From the NCBI RefSeq assembly GCF_001640805.2, contig NC_066850.1, positions 214,525-278,524 of the forward strand: a stretch of DNA of 64,000 nucleotides, given 5' to 3'. The notes beneath the pieces were generated by a model that was not told the origin of the DNA, ran no database searches, and was given only the letters and a program-made list of their open reading frames with translations. A program made the translations under genes and the position numbers. The stretch is from Lates calcarifer. Lineage: Eukaryota > Chordata > Actinopteri > Centropomidae. Shown one piece after another: positions 1 through 11,125 of the stretch (position 1 is its first letter; every line of letters begins with the position of its first letter).

Positions 1-148
1 TGAGCAGCTGGTAAAAACATCGTGTCTCAGTCTCGCTGCAGGAAACACCGTGTCCGACCTGACTGCAGTGTTTTTATTCTGTGTCTCATAATTATGACAT
101 CACAGCCTCCCCACAGCCCAGCAGCCAATAGGAGAGTGGCTGACCTAC

Positions 149-317
149 CTGCACGAAGCTGCACGTCACATGATCTCCAAACATGGGCAGACTGGGCCGG
201 CTCTCTCGGTACACGTGGACGGTGTAGATCGTCATGACAACGGGCTCCGGCTCGCCGTCGTCTGTCACCAGGATGCTGATCCTGCTGTTGCCAAGGCCGA
301 CTGGGTAATTCGCCATC
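149..317 (-). CDS. cped1: cped1 coding exon 14
   Basis: It encodes the second half of the cadherin-like domain (YPVGLGNSRISILVTDD and VYRESRPSLPMF). It ends FVQ|GTAGGT in phase 0. The next exon is left of the window or at its very edge. Confidence 0.94.
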
Positions 318-1516
318 CTGAGGAGAAACACGTGTCAATCATCTGTGAGGTCAGAGGTCAGGGGTCAGAGGTCAGGGCCCATCTCACCTGGGTCCTCCGT
401 GCTCATCCAGGTGGACCCGGCAGGCCGAGCTGACGGGCTCCGGACGGAGTCGAACCATCACCGTGTCAAAGGTCACCTCAGCGTGGTACTCCTTCACCCA
501 GGGGCTGAAGGGGGGAGTCAGGGGGAGGGGGGGGTCAGTGTAGATCTGCCTCAGGTGGGGGTCCACACAGCCGCCTGGAACAGAGACATCGACCAATCAC
601 AGGGCGGGATGAAGACCATGTGAGGTGAGGAAAAACTCTGCATCGTTCAGGTGAAGTCTCACCTTTACCTGCTGCTCTGTCCTGTGAAGACGACACCGCC
701 GACTCCTGATTGGTCGAAACCTGTGTATCATGTCTGTCAGAAACATGACACCTGTCAGTCACATTCAAAGGAGGAGCAGTGCATCATGGGATGTCACTCT
801 GATGTTTCCTCACCTGGAGCTCAAGTTTCTCTGGAGCTCATAGTAACGACTGATCCTGATCAGGAGCTCAGAGACGGAGAGAGGACCGGAGGAGGAGGAG
901 GAAGAGGAGGAGGAGAGGGAGAAGGAGGAGGAGGTGCTGGGATACAGCTGCAGAGAAACAACAAACAGCATCAGATCTGTTCTGATTGTCCAGATTAATT
1001 TAATGTTTTCAGTCTGAACAGTTCAGATCATCTTTCATGGCTCAGAGAATAAACAGCAGCAGGTGAGAGGTGCGATGTCCTCCCATGATGCATTGCATTC
1101 ATCACATGCCGCAGCAGCTCCACCTGCTGGTGCTGAGGTGTATTTATTATGATTCTACTGTTTGGTCCCTGTCGCCCTTCAGTTTATTATCTCATGTTTT
1201 CATTTTCTGGCATATTAACATTAACATTAACATTAATATTCTGAATCCTGTTGTTTTTAAAGATCAGATTAAAACCAATCAAAGTTTTAAGCTGCAGCAG
1301 TGAAACTGTGACACAAACATCATCCGACACTGCAGAGTTCAACCTGGCAGGCCTCAGGTGTGTCTCTGACCAGGTGCGACTCTCAGTAATAATAACACTG
1401 TGTTTACCAGGTGAAAAGCAGAGGGTGTCGTCATCTGTCTCTGAAACTGAAGCAGGAGAAGAAACTCATCGTCTGACAAACATAGACTGTTTGTCCCTCT
1501 GCAGCCACCGTACTGG

Positions 1517-1565
<49 letters not shown>

Positions 1566-4500
1566 CAGGTTATTAAACACATGTTACAGGATCGGAATCA
1601 CAACAACAAACAGCAGAAACTGTTTTAGTTTTTATATGAAAGTTGATTTTAATCAGATTCTGATGTAAAAACAACACAAACAGAGACTCAGAGGAAGTTT
1701 TGATTTCTCACTTGTCTCCTTTCCATCTGTGTCTCTGAGGACAGGTGTGTGTGTGTCGTCAGCAGGAAGTGCAGCGTGTCCTCCAGGATCAGGTCTTTGG
1801 TGATCTGTCCATCAAACGTGTCATCGCTCAGAGCAGAAAGCGTCAAGTCAGCATCAACCTGAGGAGACAGAGAGGACCTGACCAATCAGAGGAGCTGAGG
1901 TCACTGTGACCTCTGGTGGACATTCACCTGCAGCGGCAGTTCACCTGAAGAACAACTGCTGTTATTTATTGTACAAAGAGATGACGTCATTTAACAGAAG
2001 AGGAGAAAGAAGACGACGAGGTCAAATGTTCAAAGCTGATGTCACAGTGACAACCCTCACCTGTCTTTCTCTTACCTGTCTGTCTCTCATGTGTGTGTCT
2101 CTCACCTGTGTGCTCACCTGTGTTCCTAGCCGGTGTGTTTGATGGTAAACAGTCAGGTCTCTGATCTGAGACACTGGACTCTGTGTTTGAACGATGAGCT
2201 TCACTGATCACAGATCAGCTCCTAATAAACTCCACATGAGGAACAACAGCCTGTTTGTTCTGATGAACCAAACTCTGGTCTGCACCTGAGTCCACAACCA
2301 GGACCACTGGAGACCTGAGTCCAGATCCAGGGCCATGGGAGACCTGAGTCCACAACCAGGACCACAGGAGACCTGCCTCTCTGTGTTTGTAGTTCAGTTA
2401 AAACTGATCTCAGATCTGTGATTATTTCAAATGTTGAGATTAAAACTGAATCTGAGACACCGGAGAAACTGAGACCTGAAACACCTGCAACAGGTGATTC
2501 ATGATGAAACCTGCTCCTGATCAATCGACTGATTGATCTGAACAACGACTCGTCAGCAGAAAGTTTCTTCTCAGTGAAGAAAAAAGTCAGAGGATGTGAT
2601 TCACTGTCTCTTACCTGGATGATAACAGGTGTGATGGAGCCGCTGAACAGCAGAGTGAAGGTGAGCAGCTGGTAACACAACACACACCTGAAACACACAC
2701 CGATCAATGATCAATCATTTAATCAAAATACAACAGAATCATCTGACTGTAAACTGCAGACAACGTCTCATACCACCTTAAATCTTCACATAGTTTGTTA
2801 GAAACACAAACAAGAAAACGACTTGTTAAGGTGAGATCAGGTGAGTTAAGAGTTTTTTACCTGTTGACTGTTTGTTTCTTGTCATTGGTCAATGCCGCCT
2901 GTAGCACTTCACCTATCACCTGCTTCACCTGCCCCAAGGCCTGATGGGAGCTCATTGGTCCCAGCTGCTGCAGCAGGAAGTCCCTGAGCTGAGGGGGAGC
3001 GAGGGCTTAATAATCAATAATCAATGATTTGACACTGTCAGTGATCAAAGTAAACAGGTATGACACAGGTGTGTTCATACAGGTGTTTTACCTTTGTGGG
3101 TCGTCCCCTCGGCTCCTGATTGGTCGTCACCACGCTGATGTCATGCAGGAATGATGTCAGCGGTCTGACTGACGTCACCAGGACGTGAACGTTCACCGTG
3201 GCAACCAGACCAGGAGGTGGGGTTCCCACAGGTGAGCGACTGTCAGAGAGAAGAAGGTGCTAATACAGCAACACGTGTACAGGTGTATGCAGGTAATACC
3301 GTCAGGTAACCTGTCCTCACCTGTCCTGAGGAATCTCCAGCTTCTGATTGGTCGATCCACAGGAGTATGGCCTCATGGGTAAATCTGATCCTGAGAGGAC
3401 AGACAGGTAAACATGAACACACCTGGAAAATTTCAGATCTAAATAAAATCAAAGTTCACACCTGGAGCAGGTGTTCAGACTCACCTGTCAGGTGTGAGCG
3501 AGTGTACAGGTGACAGAGACCTCCACCAGCATCAGAGAAGGCCTCTATCAGCACAGGAATCAGGTTCACCTGAGGACACAGACACAGATGAGTTCATAAA
3601 GACTTCAGTTAGGACAGTCAGCCTGTGATTGGCTGGGACAGACAGGTGCTCAGGTGAGTCTCACCGTCTGTTGACGCTGCAGGCGAGAGAAGGAGATTCT
3701 CCTCAGACAGCTCCGTTCTGACGTACTGAGACACAGCAGCAGGCTCCACCCACTCACACCTGTAACCATGGAGACAGAGACAGGAAGTCACACCTGTAAC
3801 CATGGAGACGGAGACAGGAAGTCACACCTGTAACCATGGAGACAGAGTGAGTGTGGACACATGGAGCAGAGGAAATGTTGTGGTCTGTTTTTTGGCTGAA
3901 GCTGATCTGAGTTTTCAGACAGAGAAAAGAAGAGGAAAAACAGAGACCAGGTTCAGTTTAAACCTGGTCCTGGTCCTGGTCCTGGTCCTGGCCCTCGTCC
4001 AGCAGACACAGAGACTCTGATCCTGATCAGCCTCTTCCTTTACTTTCTTTTACTCCACATGTACAAATGTTTTCTGCACCGACCAGAGACTTTAGAGGGA
4101 TTCAGGTTTCAACTCTGAATAAAACGACACCTGAGACCTGATCTGAGGAAGTCTCCACCCAGCAGTCAGTCAGTAAACAGTCAGTCAGTAGTCAGTAAAC
4201 AGACAGTAAACAGTAAACAGTCAGTCAGTAAACAGACAGTAAACAGTCAGTAGTCAGTAAACAGACAGTAAACAGTACAGTAAACAGTAAACAGTAAACA
4301 GTCAGTAAACAGACAGTAAACTGTAAACAGTCAGTAAACAGACAGTAAACTGTAAACAGACAGTAAGCAGTCAATAAACAGTCAGAGACTTTTATTTACC
4401 GTGGTTTGTTCGGAGGAAGCTGCTGGTCTCTGCGTATCTGGACATCTGGACCTCGTAGTCCATCTGCTGCAGGACCCGCTGGTACAGCTGGACCTCGGTG

Positions 4501-7500
4501 TCAGAGACCGGGTGTCGACCTGTCAGGACCACGGCCCGACGACACCAGGGGGGTCTCTGAGACCACACCTGGACCTGAGGAGAGAGGAAACTGTAAATCA
4601 TCTCAGACTTCAGGTCCACCTCTGAACAGGGACAGGTGGTTAGCCTAGCTTAGCATAATGACTGGAAGCAGAGGGAAACTGTTAGCCTGCAGCAGGAGGA
4701 AGTTCAAGGTTCATTAGAGCTGACCTCAGGTCAGCAGCAGGATCAGACTGAGGCTTCAGGACCTGTGGAGGAACCTGAGAGTCAGCTGACTGGTCTGACG
4801 GTCTGAGGTGGAGACAGGATCAGGTTCTGGACTCAGGATCAGATGATCAGATGTGAGAGAAAAGGAGACAGGGTGAGACCTCCTGTCCTGCCAGAATCAG
4901 ACAGAGGAGGAGACCTGACGGATGGAGGGTCAGGTGTGTCTCTTGGGCGTCCTGTCTCCAGTTACAGAGGAGTCAGATGAGTCAACAACGAAATACAAAC
5001 ATAAATAAACAACATGGAGAAGGTCAGAGGTCAGAGAGGAGACTGATTTATCTCTGTTTCCTATGGTCAGACTTTTATTTTGAAGGTAAGAGGAAGCAGA
5101 GCTGGGTGGGGGTGGGGGGAGACCCTTCAAATCCAGTATTTTAGCTTCTTGGCAAAGGAAGGAAGGTTTGTTTGAAAACCACAGAAGAAGAGAAACAGAG
5201 GGTCCAGGACTCAGAGGGTCTGGACTCAGAGCTTCAGACTCAGAGGGTCCAGGACTCAGAGGGTCTAGACTCAGAGGGTTCAGGACTCAGAGGGTCTGGA
5301 CTGTGTTAGTATTCAGTCCGTGTTGCGTTGGCAGAAACTCTGTTTTTCTGACTTCAGTCTTTTCTTTGTCTCAGCTTCTAAAACCCTCAGAGACCCGGAA
5401 TCTGAGACCAAAACCCAGACTAAGACTGAGACCGGGACACATGAGCTCTGTTCAAACAGGAAATATTAACAGTCTCCTCTTACAGAGAGTCTGGATCAGG
5501 GTCTGAGGCCCCCCACACCCCTCAGACCCCCCTCAGACCCTGGTCCTGTGCCCAGTGGACCTGCTCAGTAATCCAGTCATGTTTCAATGCTCCAGCTCCT
5601 CTGAGGCAGAAACTCAGTTTGATCATCAGGAGCAAAGGTCAAGAGGTCACCAGGACCACCAGGGTCCATCCTCCGTGGACCACGAGTGGCCCAAACAGGA
5701 CCTGGATCTGTGTGACAGGTCCGAGTCCACAAACAGAGACTCTAACGAGGTCTCATTCCACAGACTGATGAACCGAGTCAGCAACACACCGATCACATGA
5801 CCTGAGAGCTCAGGTAACAGTCAGCTGATCAGTCAGCTGATCAGTCAGCTGATCTCTGAGGACTGACGGTCCCTGAAGGTCTCACTGCTTCATCTCATAT
5901 TCATCACTGAGTTTAACACGACAGAGAAGAAGAAGATAAAAACACAAGAAGAAGAAACAGAGTCTGTTTCTGATGGTTCTGGTCCAGGTCCTGGGTTAGA
6001 CCCCTGGGGGGGGATTACATTCCTCTGAGCCCCACCTCAGACTCCAGACATAAAAATAGACCCTTCAGGACTCTGCAGGACTCTGCAGGACTGTAGTGGA
6101 TCAGCAGTAAAACAGACAGGTTTGCTCTAACAGGAAGGAGGGAAACCAGATCAGCTGATGACTGTCAGCTGATCGTCACAGGAAACAAACAAACAACAAC
6201 CAGGTCTGTAAATAAAAACAAAGACTCAGACTCAGGACTTTAACTGAACTAATGAGATCAGAATCAGTGGAGTCTGAAGCCGCAGCTGGTCTGAGGTCTG
6301 AGGTCTGAGACCATGTTGATCTCAGCTGCTCCAAACAGAGACCACTGAGGACCAGGACCTGGATTAACGTGGTGTGTGTGTGTCATCTGTCAGGAACTGG
6401 ATCCTCAGCTGATTAATGACTAATATTTATAACAGGGAACAGGGACACACTTAAAATACCCAGCACACATACTGACACTCTGAACGGGTGAATCTGATTG
6501 GCTCACACAGCTGTCAATCATCCTGCAGTAAAACAACACCGTGCTGCACGCGGCCATTGATCCCCTCATAATCTAAAAATACTGCAACAATGAGCCAGAA
6601 AGAGCCTGGACCCAGCTGAGGGACTCCGCACATACAAAATCATCTGAAAATGACGATTTAAGCATACCATGCTTAAAAACAAAATAACGAGTTAGATAAA
6701 TCTACATGAGAAGAGTTTAACAGAGAGTTAACTTATAATCCATCAAACTGCAGCTGTGGTTTAATGTTGGATAATATTTATATACTAACTGAATTTATCA
6801 GAGGATCCACAAAAGTCTGTGAAAGACGTTAAAATGCTGTGGTTTTAAATGAAGTTTGGCAGCAGTGGGACTGAATGTATGTGGCTGTTTCAGTGTTTTA
6901 TTAAATGAAATTCCTTCTTGGTGAATTATATTTGTATTCCAAACTTTTAAAGTCTGAAAAACTATTAGCTCATGTTGTGAATCCAAAAATCAACACGTTA
7001 AAACTCACTTTTTCTGAATGAAGTTTGGTGACAGTGTTAGTTTAAAATGTGGGGATGTTTTATTGCATTTATATTTAATTTTATATTAATGTTTATATTC
7101 CAGAGGATTCTGCTGATAAACACCAGTTTACCTACTGACATGAATGAATCCTGAGCTGTTTGTTAAATGTTTTATTAAACAACATTTTCACTCTCAGTTT
7201 TTCACTTCTGCTGAATGTCCACAGGACTTCTCTTAATATCTGACGGGACTTTAAAACTCACTTTTTCTGAATGAAGTTTGGTTCTACAGTATTTTCCTCC
7301 ATGAACGACTGTATCAGGGTTTCACTGCAGTAAAATTCCTTTGAACTGATTCTGTTGAAGCAGAATTTGTAATGTAAAAATCTGAAAAAGTTTTACTTCA
7401 TGTTGTGAAACTCTTTTCAGAAACTAAACACATTAAAAACGCTCTCATCGTGAATTAAGTTTGGTTATTTACTCCTTCATTCATTAATACACGGTTTTTA

Positions 7501-8037
7501 TTTGTCTCAACTAAAATTTCACTGACTACCTGTTCCAGAGCTTTCTACCCCAGACTCATGGTCCTCCTCAATGGATCATGAGATGTTTAGTTACTCTACA
7601 ATAAGTAACGACCTGATCAGCTGAGAGGTTCATTTAAAGGTGAATGACACCGAACAGTTTTACCTGAAGAGTCTGATTAATAATAAACTGAAGCTGCTCA
7701 TACAAACGGCTTTAAATGAGTGGATCTCTAACGTCTGGAGCACACCTGAGGAGCAGGTAGAACTCACCTGAGTGTATCTCTGTGAAGTCTCCAGGGTGGA
7801 GATGAACCTCCTCGTCTCCTCCATCAGGAGCTCATCTGATGTTTTTCTGCTGCGGACATCGGCGGCGGGTTGTTGTGGTCCGGACCGGAGCCGGTTCCGG
7901 GCCAGCATCAGGGTCTGGTAGAAGAGACACACCGCCACCCCGAGCAGGAGCAGCGGACCGGAGCAGGACCGGCGGCGGAGCAGCATCCCGGCGTCCCTCA
8001 GGAGGAGTCCACCGGCTGAAGCCAGGAGGCACCGCAT
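149..8037 (-). CDS. cped1: Cadherin-like and PC-esterase domain-containing protein 1 (5' portion, 14 coding exons)
   Basis: The spliced reading frame is 8037-7768, 4574-4400, 3759-3665, 3569-3485, 3390-3321, 3239-3092, 2988-2861, 2687-2615, 1858-1712, 1512-1408, 947-814, 733-669, 574-388, 317-149, giving 617 codons. Every junction is GT-AG and the phases agree throughout. A hydrophobic signal-anchor (about residues 28-46, with the CLFYQTL motif) follows an Arg-rich stretch, so the protein probably enters the secretory pathway as a type II membrane or secreted protein. The last exons (about residues 500-617) form the cadherin-like beta-sandwich, with motifs YPVGLG, TIYTVHVYRE and RPSLPMF matching the human protein as I recall it. 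The C-terminal PC-esterase domain must lie left of position 1. The molecular function is not established; the human locus lies in a bone-density association region with WNT16. It sits downstream of ing3 on the same strand, as in human. The middle exons are less conserved than the ends, so their borders are less certain. Confidence 0.93.
388..574 (-). CDS. cped1: cped1 coding exon 13
   Basis: It encodes GCVDPHLRQIYTDPPL...VKEYHAEVTFDTVMV, aligning with human HIKQIFTHPHL and KDYYCEVPFDVVTV. It is the start of the cadherin-like domain. Confidence 0.93.
669..733 (-). CDS. cped1: cped1 coding exon 12
   Basis: This 65-nt exon is the only sequence found that links exons 11 and 13 in phase. It reads HDTQVSTNQESAVSSSQDRA and is Ser/Gln-rich. 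The acceptor is GACAG and the donor G|GTAAAG. Confidence 0.72.
814..947 (-). CDS. cped1: cped1 coding exon 11 (poly-serine)
   Basis: It begins LYPSTSSS, aligning with human LLFPSTT, and then carries a (TCC)n-encoded serine run before VSELLIRISRYYELQ. The acceptor is CTGCAG and the donor AG|GTGAGG. Confidence 0.82.
1408..1512 (-). CDS. cped1: cped1 coding exon 10
   Basis: It has 35 codons including NSLCLSDDEFLLLLQFQ, aligning with human NQCLSLEEINSIM. The acceptor GCCAG follows directly after a (GT)n tract. The donor is CTG|GTAAAC. Confidence 0.8.
1519..1562. repeat. (CA)n microsatellite next to the cped1 exon 10 acceptor
   Basis: Read on the coding strand it is (GT)n followed by 'gcgtgccag', so it supplies the acceptor's upstream tract. 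Confidence 0.95.
1712..1858 (-). CDS. cped1: cped1 coding exon 9
   Basis: It has 49 codons in phase 0, including DLILEDTLHFLL, aligning with human EEFLLNDTFNFLF. The acceptor is CCTCAG and the donor CAA|GTGAGA. Confidence 0.87.
2615..2687 (-). CDS. cped1: cped1 coding exon 8
   Basis: It encodes CVLCYQLLTF...PVIIQ, matching human CRFCFQLLTF...PVVLQ. The acceptor is TTTCAG and the donor CAG|GTAAGA. Confidence 0.92.
2861..2988 (-). CDS. cped1: cped1 coding exon 7
   Basis: It reads LRDFLLQQLGPMSSHQALGQ then VKQVIGEVLQAA, matching human [25 protein letters not shown]. The acceptor is CCCTCAG and the donor AG|GTAAAA. Confidence 0.88.
3092..3239 (-). CDS. cped1: cped1 coding exon 6
   Basis: It contains VATVNVHVLVTSVRPLTSFL, aligning with human ILKAYVLVTSLTPLRAF. 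The acceptor is GACAG and the donor AAG|GTAAAA. Confidence 0.88.
3321..3390 (-). CDS. cped1: cped1 coding exon 5
   Basis: It is a 70-nt exon after CTCTCAG, reading SDLPMRPYSCGSTNQKLEIP, with an AG|GTGAGG donor. Support is mainly from phase and splice consensus. Confidence 0.72.
3485..3569 (-). CDS. cped1: cped1 coding exon 4
   Basis: It encodes VNLIPVLIEAFSDAGGGLCH and continues to LYTRSHLT. The acceptor is CCTCAG and the donor G|GTGAGT. It is in phase with both neighbours. Confidence 0.8.
3665..3759 (-). CDS. cped1: cped1 coding exon 3
   Basis: It follows a TTACAG acceptor. In the required phase it reads VSGWSLLLCLSTSERSCL, matching human SWDLLICLSS. A different open frame also exists here but would not join the next exon. 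Confidence 0.8.
4141..4390. repeat. Minisatellite of CAGTAAACAGT-type units
   Basis: The imperfect tandem units cagtaaacagt/cagtcagtaaacagac fill about 250 bp in the cped1 intron between exons 2 and 3 and abut the exon 2 donor on its intron side. Confidence 0.9.
4400..4574 (-). CDS. cped1: cped1 coding exon 2
   Basis: It has a CTCAG acceptor and a G|GTAAAT donor. It encodes the RPPWCRRAVVLTGRH and VQLYQRVLQQMDYEV stretch, which aligns with human RRAILYRPPF and LQLHQHILTQHGYTV. It leaves one base for the next exon. Confidence 0.9.
4636..4690 (+). repeat. Teleost interspersed repeat (TAGCCTAGC family), copy 1
   Basis: It contains 'ttagcctagcttagcat' and 'gactggaagcagaggg'. Related copies are at 26419-26520 and, inverted, 28645-28705. 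I recall this sequence as widespread in teleosts but do not assign a family name. Confidence 0.6.
5207..5300. repeat. Minisatellite, ggactcagagggtc units
   Basis: Six or so imperfect copies of a 15-24 bp unit based on 'ggactcagagggtct' lie within cped1 intron 1. Confidence 0.85.
6826..7505. repeat. Diverged repeat family with the core gaatgaagtttggt
   Basis: Units recur about every 180-250 bp. The core is at 6847-6860, 7016-7030, 7269-7282 and 7450-7466. Each is preceded by a 'ttaaaa' stretch; two units also share 'catgttgtgaa' (6971 and 7399) after 'tctgaaaaa'. A further unit lies beyond cped1 exon 1 (8160-8390). Confidence 0.65.
7768..8037 (-). CDS. cped1: cped1 coding exon 1
   Basis: The exon starts at ATG 8037-8035; the codon just upstream is GTG, so this is the first in-frame ATG. 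It encodes 90 residues including the signal-anchor GPLLLLGVAVCLFYQTL and ends CAG|GTGAGT in phase 0. Confidence 0.9.
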
Positions 8038-8159
8038 CACTTCACCTCCTCATCCTCATCAGCTCCTCCTCAACATCAATGACTCGGGACTGCTGGGTTA
8101 TATTTATCCCGAGTTACAGTCTGAGTCGTTATTAACTCATCCTACAAACACAAACTAAC

Positions 8160-8390
8160 TCCGTTTGAAAAATCGACTTACTTTCAGTGAAGTTTGGTGA
8201 CAAACCTCTACTCACCAAATATGAGCGTATCTCGGTTGTTAAATGTGACTTTTTGTTAATAAAGATCCTTCTGATGAATTATATTGATGCCGAATTTGCA
8301 TGTGGATTCATCAGAGTGTGAAAATGTTTGAACTCACGTGTTCAATCCGAAGAACTCTCATCAGTAACGAATCAAACTTTAAAACGCGCA
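8160..8390. repeat. Further unit of the gaatgaagtttggt repeat family
   Basis: The core variant 'cagtgaagtttggtga' is at 8185-8200, followed by 'atccttctgatgaattata', which resembles the 6905-6930 part of the first unit. It lies upstream of cped1 exon 1. Confidence 0.5.
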
Positions 8391-9082
8391 GATTTTGAGC
8401 GGACCGCTGTATGCGCCGCGGACGGACTCAGACAGCAGCAGAGCAGCGAAGACGCGCAACTGCATCTCCTCTTCCTCATGAGGGTTTAAAGGAAAAAACC
8501 ACGAGACTCTTCAAAGGAAAAAGTTTCTCCTTCATTTCCAGATGATCCTCGTTACTCCAGAGAGAAACAGCACAACACAACCAGGTCCTCAGTCTGTTTT
8601 TATCCGTCTGAGCAGAAAAAAGCCACGTCCTGTCAGCTGATGAGAACTCAGATCATAACGGGACCTTCAGAGGAACAGGAAAAGCCGTTAACGGGAAAAC
8701 TCAACCGTTGATCTGAGCTACAACTGCGCGTTTCCCCGTTAAAAACCGAGGGCTAGAATCAGAGGAAAAACAGACCGAGTTTGATGGTTGGTTAAAAACA
8801 ACTGAAGTATCGGTGGAGTCTGGCAGGCGGACCATCTGGTTCGAGTTAAATCCAGGAGGAGAAAAAGAAAAGAGAAGCCACGGTTCAGATTTCCAGGCCG
8901 TCCTCCTCCGGATGGACCCGGACCTTTCTCTTCTTCTGTTTTCTGTTTCCTCAGTAGAACCAACATGAAGGTCTGAGGATTTTCTGCAGTTTCTCAGCTG
9001 AAGTTCGAACGTTAAAACTCTGCTGCTGCTCTGTAGGTCAGCACCCCCCCCTCCAACACTGAAGCTGAGTTATTTCGGGAAC

Positions 9083-9145
9083 ACCCAACACACACACACA
9101 CACACACGTGTGTGTATACACACGTGTGTGTGTGTGTTGGGGGTT
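9083..9145. repeat. Near-perfect CA/TG palindrome
   Basis: 'cccaacacac...' is followed after a 'gtgtgtatacacac' centre by '...gtgtgttggg'. The two arms of about 30 bp are inverted complements ending in CCCAAC and GTTGGG. Confidence 0.9.
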
Positions 9146-9803
9146 AAAGTCAAACAGTTAAAATGGCCGTTTTTTGAATGGAGTTTCGTGGAAACTGTGC
9201 AGCACTTTTACTGACACAGAATCTGAGGTTCAGTGACAGGCTGCTTCCAGAGCTTTCAGCCACACCACGGGGTCTTCATCTTCATCAGTTAGTTTCTGTT
9301 TCTGGGACACCAGCTCAGAAACCTTAGAGGAGGTTTCCTGTTTTCAAGGTGTTTCCAGGCTTCACAACGACCCTCTGAACCATCAGAGTGGAGGTCTGGA
9401 TCCACATCAGACCGACACCTCCTCCTCTCCTCCACCTTCAAACCCCTGAGGACCAGGAGCTGTGAGGTCCTCTGCTGGTCAGTCAGCGTCACTGCAGCTG
9501 ATCACAGGACACAGCAACTACACCTCCTCCACCCAGTTTTCCACCATACCTCCTCCCCCTCCTCACACCCTGGACACCACCTGTCTGACCTGCTGACCTC
9601 TGACAGGTGTGACAGCACCTCACAGCAGGACACAGTTTAACTCCTCACCAACACGTCGACCGTTTCTCTACAGAAACATCTGATCTGTGGTGAGAACTCT
9701 TTTTATTCCACCTCAGTAACAACAGCTGGTCATTCTTCTTCTTTAAAACCAGCTTCTTTCATTCTGTTTTAAAACCTGTAGATTTCCTGTTGAGCAGAGT
9801 GGA

Positions 9804-9818
9804 GCCCCCTGGTGGCAT
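9804..9818 (+). promoter_or_regulatory. CTCF-like site
   Basis: 'gccccctggtggcat' matches the core of the vertebrate CTCF consensus. It lies between ing3 and cped1. Call rests on motif only. Confidence 0.4.
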
Positions 9819-10051
9819 CTGCTCAGACTGAAGAATAAAAACTGTTAATCACTCGTTTTAACTCTAAAAGTTAAAGTCAAACTGCACGCACAGAGTAAAC
9901 GATCGATCGAGAAAGTCATTGATAAAGAAAATAAATGCTGAGTAATAAAAATGATTAAAACACAAAGTTTATCAAACATCTCGACCTTTTTATTGGACTT
10001 CTTTTAGACATCCCTGGAAACAAACACAAACACGCCGTCAGTGCAGAATGA

Positions 10052-10057
<6 letters not shown>

Positions 10058-10132
<75 letters not shown>
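10058..10132. repeat. (CA)n microsatellite, about 37 units
   Basis: This is an uninterrupted CA tract of about 75 bp in the ing3-cped1 intergenic region. Confidence 0.98.
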
Positions 10133-10135
<3 letters not shown>

Positions 10136-11119
10136 TTCAGCTGTGACTTTGTTCTGCTTTTTTTTCCTGTTAAACATTAAAATCAACTCGTCTGTAAAGT
10201 TTCATCTCATCAGGTTCAGGTGTTTTAACAAACCACAGCCTCCATAGCTGGAGTCCAACATCTTGTTTGTAGTTCTTCTGGACAGGAAGAGGAGCAAAGC
10301 CACGTGGGAAAAATGATTCTTCAGCTCTGAGATTTATTTTTCATTTAATTTTTAATGAATGTGATAAAGTAAAAACTTGATGAGATTAACTGAAAGAATT
10401 CAGATGTTTGACAGATAAATCTCAGAACTGATTTTATCTTCACAGTTTTCTGGACAACAGAGTCTCCTCCTCCTCCTCCAGCCCCGACAGGTTGACCTCT
10501 GACCTCTTACCTGACCAGGTGAGCTCTGTGTGTGGTCCACAGTCAGCTGACGTTAACGGACAAAATTAAAACTGTCCCATTTATAAAAACCATTCAGTTT
10601 GATCAAAGTTTCTTCTTCAGTTCTTCAGGTGTAAATTACCCAGAATGCATCTCTCGTCTCCGCAGGTTATTTGAGTTTTTCCACAATAAATTCTGATGAA
10701 GTTGAACTGTGACATTAAACCACAGTTAAACTGCAGGTTGTTTGTCCAGAGAGTCTTTAATGAAGTTTCACTGTTTTAGTGTTTAAAGATCTGAAGCTTC
10801 AGACGACGTCTGATGTTTCCAGATAAAAAAAACTCTGGTCTTTTCAGAGCTGAATTCACAGAGATTCATCAAAATACTGAACCCACAGAATTGAGATTTC
10901 ATCTTCAGACTTCTGACTAATTTGATCAATAAAGTCAGGATTTATTTAGTCAGAGTTTTGAGATCTGAAGTCTGACTTAATAAAGTGTAAATGTTACTCA
11001 TGACTCATGAAGACAGAGAGAAAATGCAGGTTATTTTCTGGTTGTTGTGGCTGTGACTCAGGTTATTAAAGACAAATCTGTGCTGAGTGAAACTAAAATA
11101 TTTGAGTTGTGAGATGATT

Positions 11120-11125
11120 TTTATT
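11120..11125 (-). terminator. Possible ing3 polyadenylation signal
   Basis: AATAAA on the minus strand lies about 190 bp after the ing3 stop. Others occur further on, so the actual site is unknown. Confidence 0.3.

Larger units (their letters stand above)
4575..7767. other. cped1 intron 1
   Basis: This 3.2-kb intron has no supported exon. It holds an interspersed-repeat fragment (4636-4690), a 'ggactcagagggtc' minisatellite (5207-5300), a triple CAGCTGATC repeat (5817-5853) and, from 6826 on, an AT-rich diverged repeat family. The short open frames in it lack splice support or similarity. Confidence 0.7.

Noticed and set aside
1..22. Possible next cped1 exon at the left edge (the first 14 bases, tgagcagctggtaa, also occur within exon 8 at 2662-2675)
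   Set aside because: After exon 14 the frame is phase 0. With the TGCAG acceptor the frame hits TGA at once, and with the TACCAG acceptor only seven bases remain, too few to judge. The 14-base match may be chance.
3962..4020. A possible extra cped1 exon (SLCLLDEGQDQDQ on the minus strand)
   Set aside because: Exons 2 and 3 already join in phase, and the segment is a cctggt repeat lacking a phase-compatible donor.
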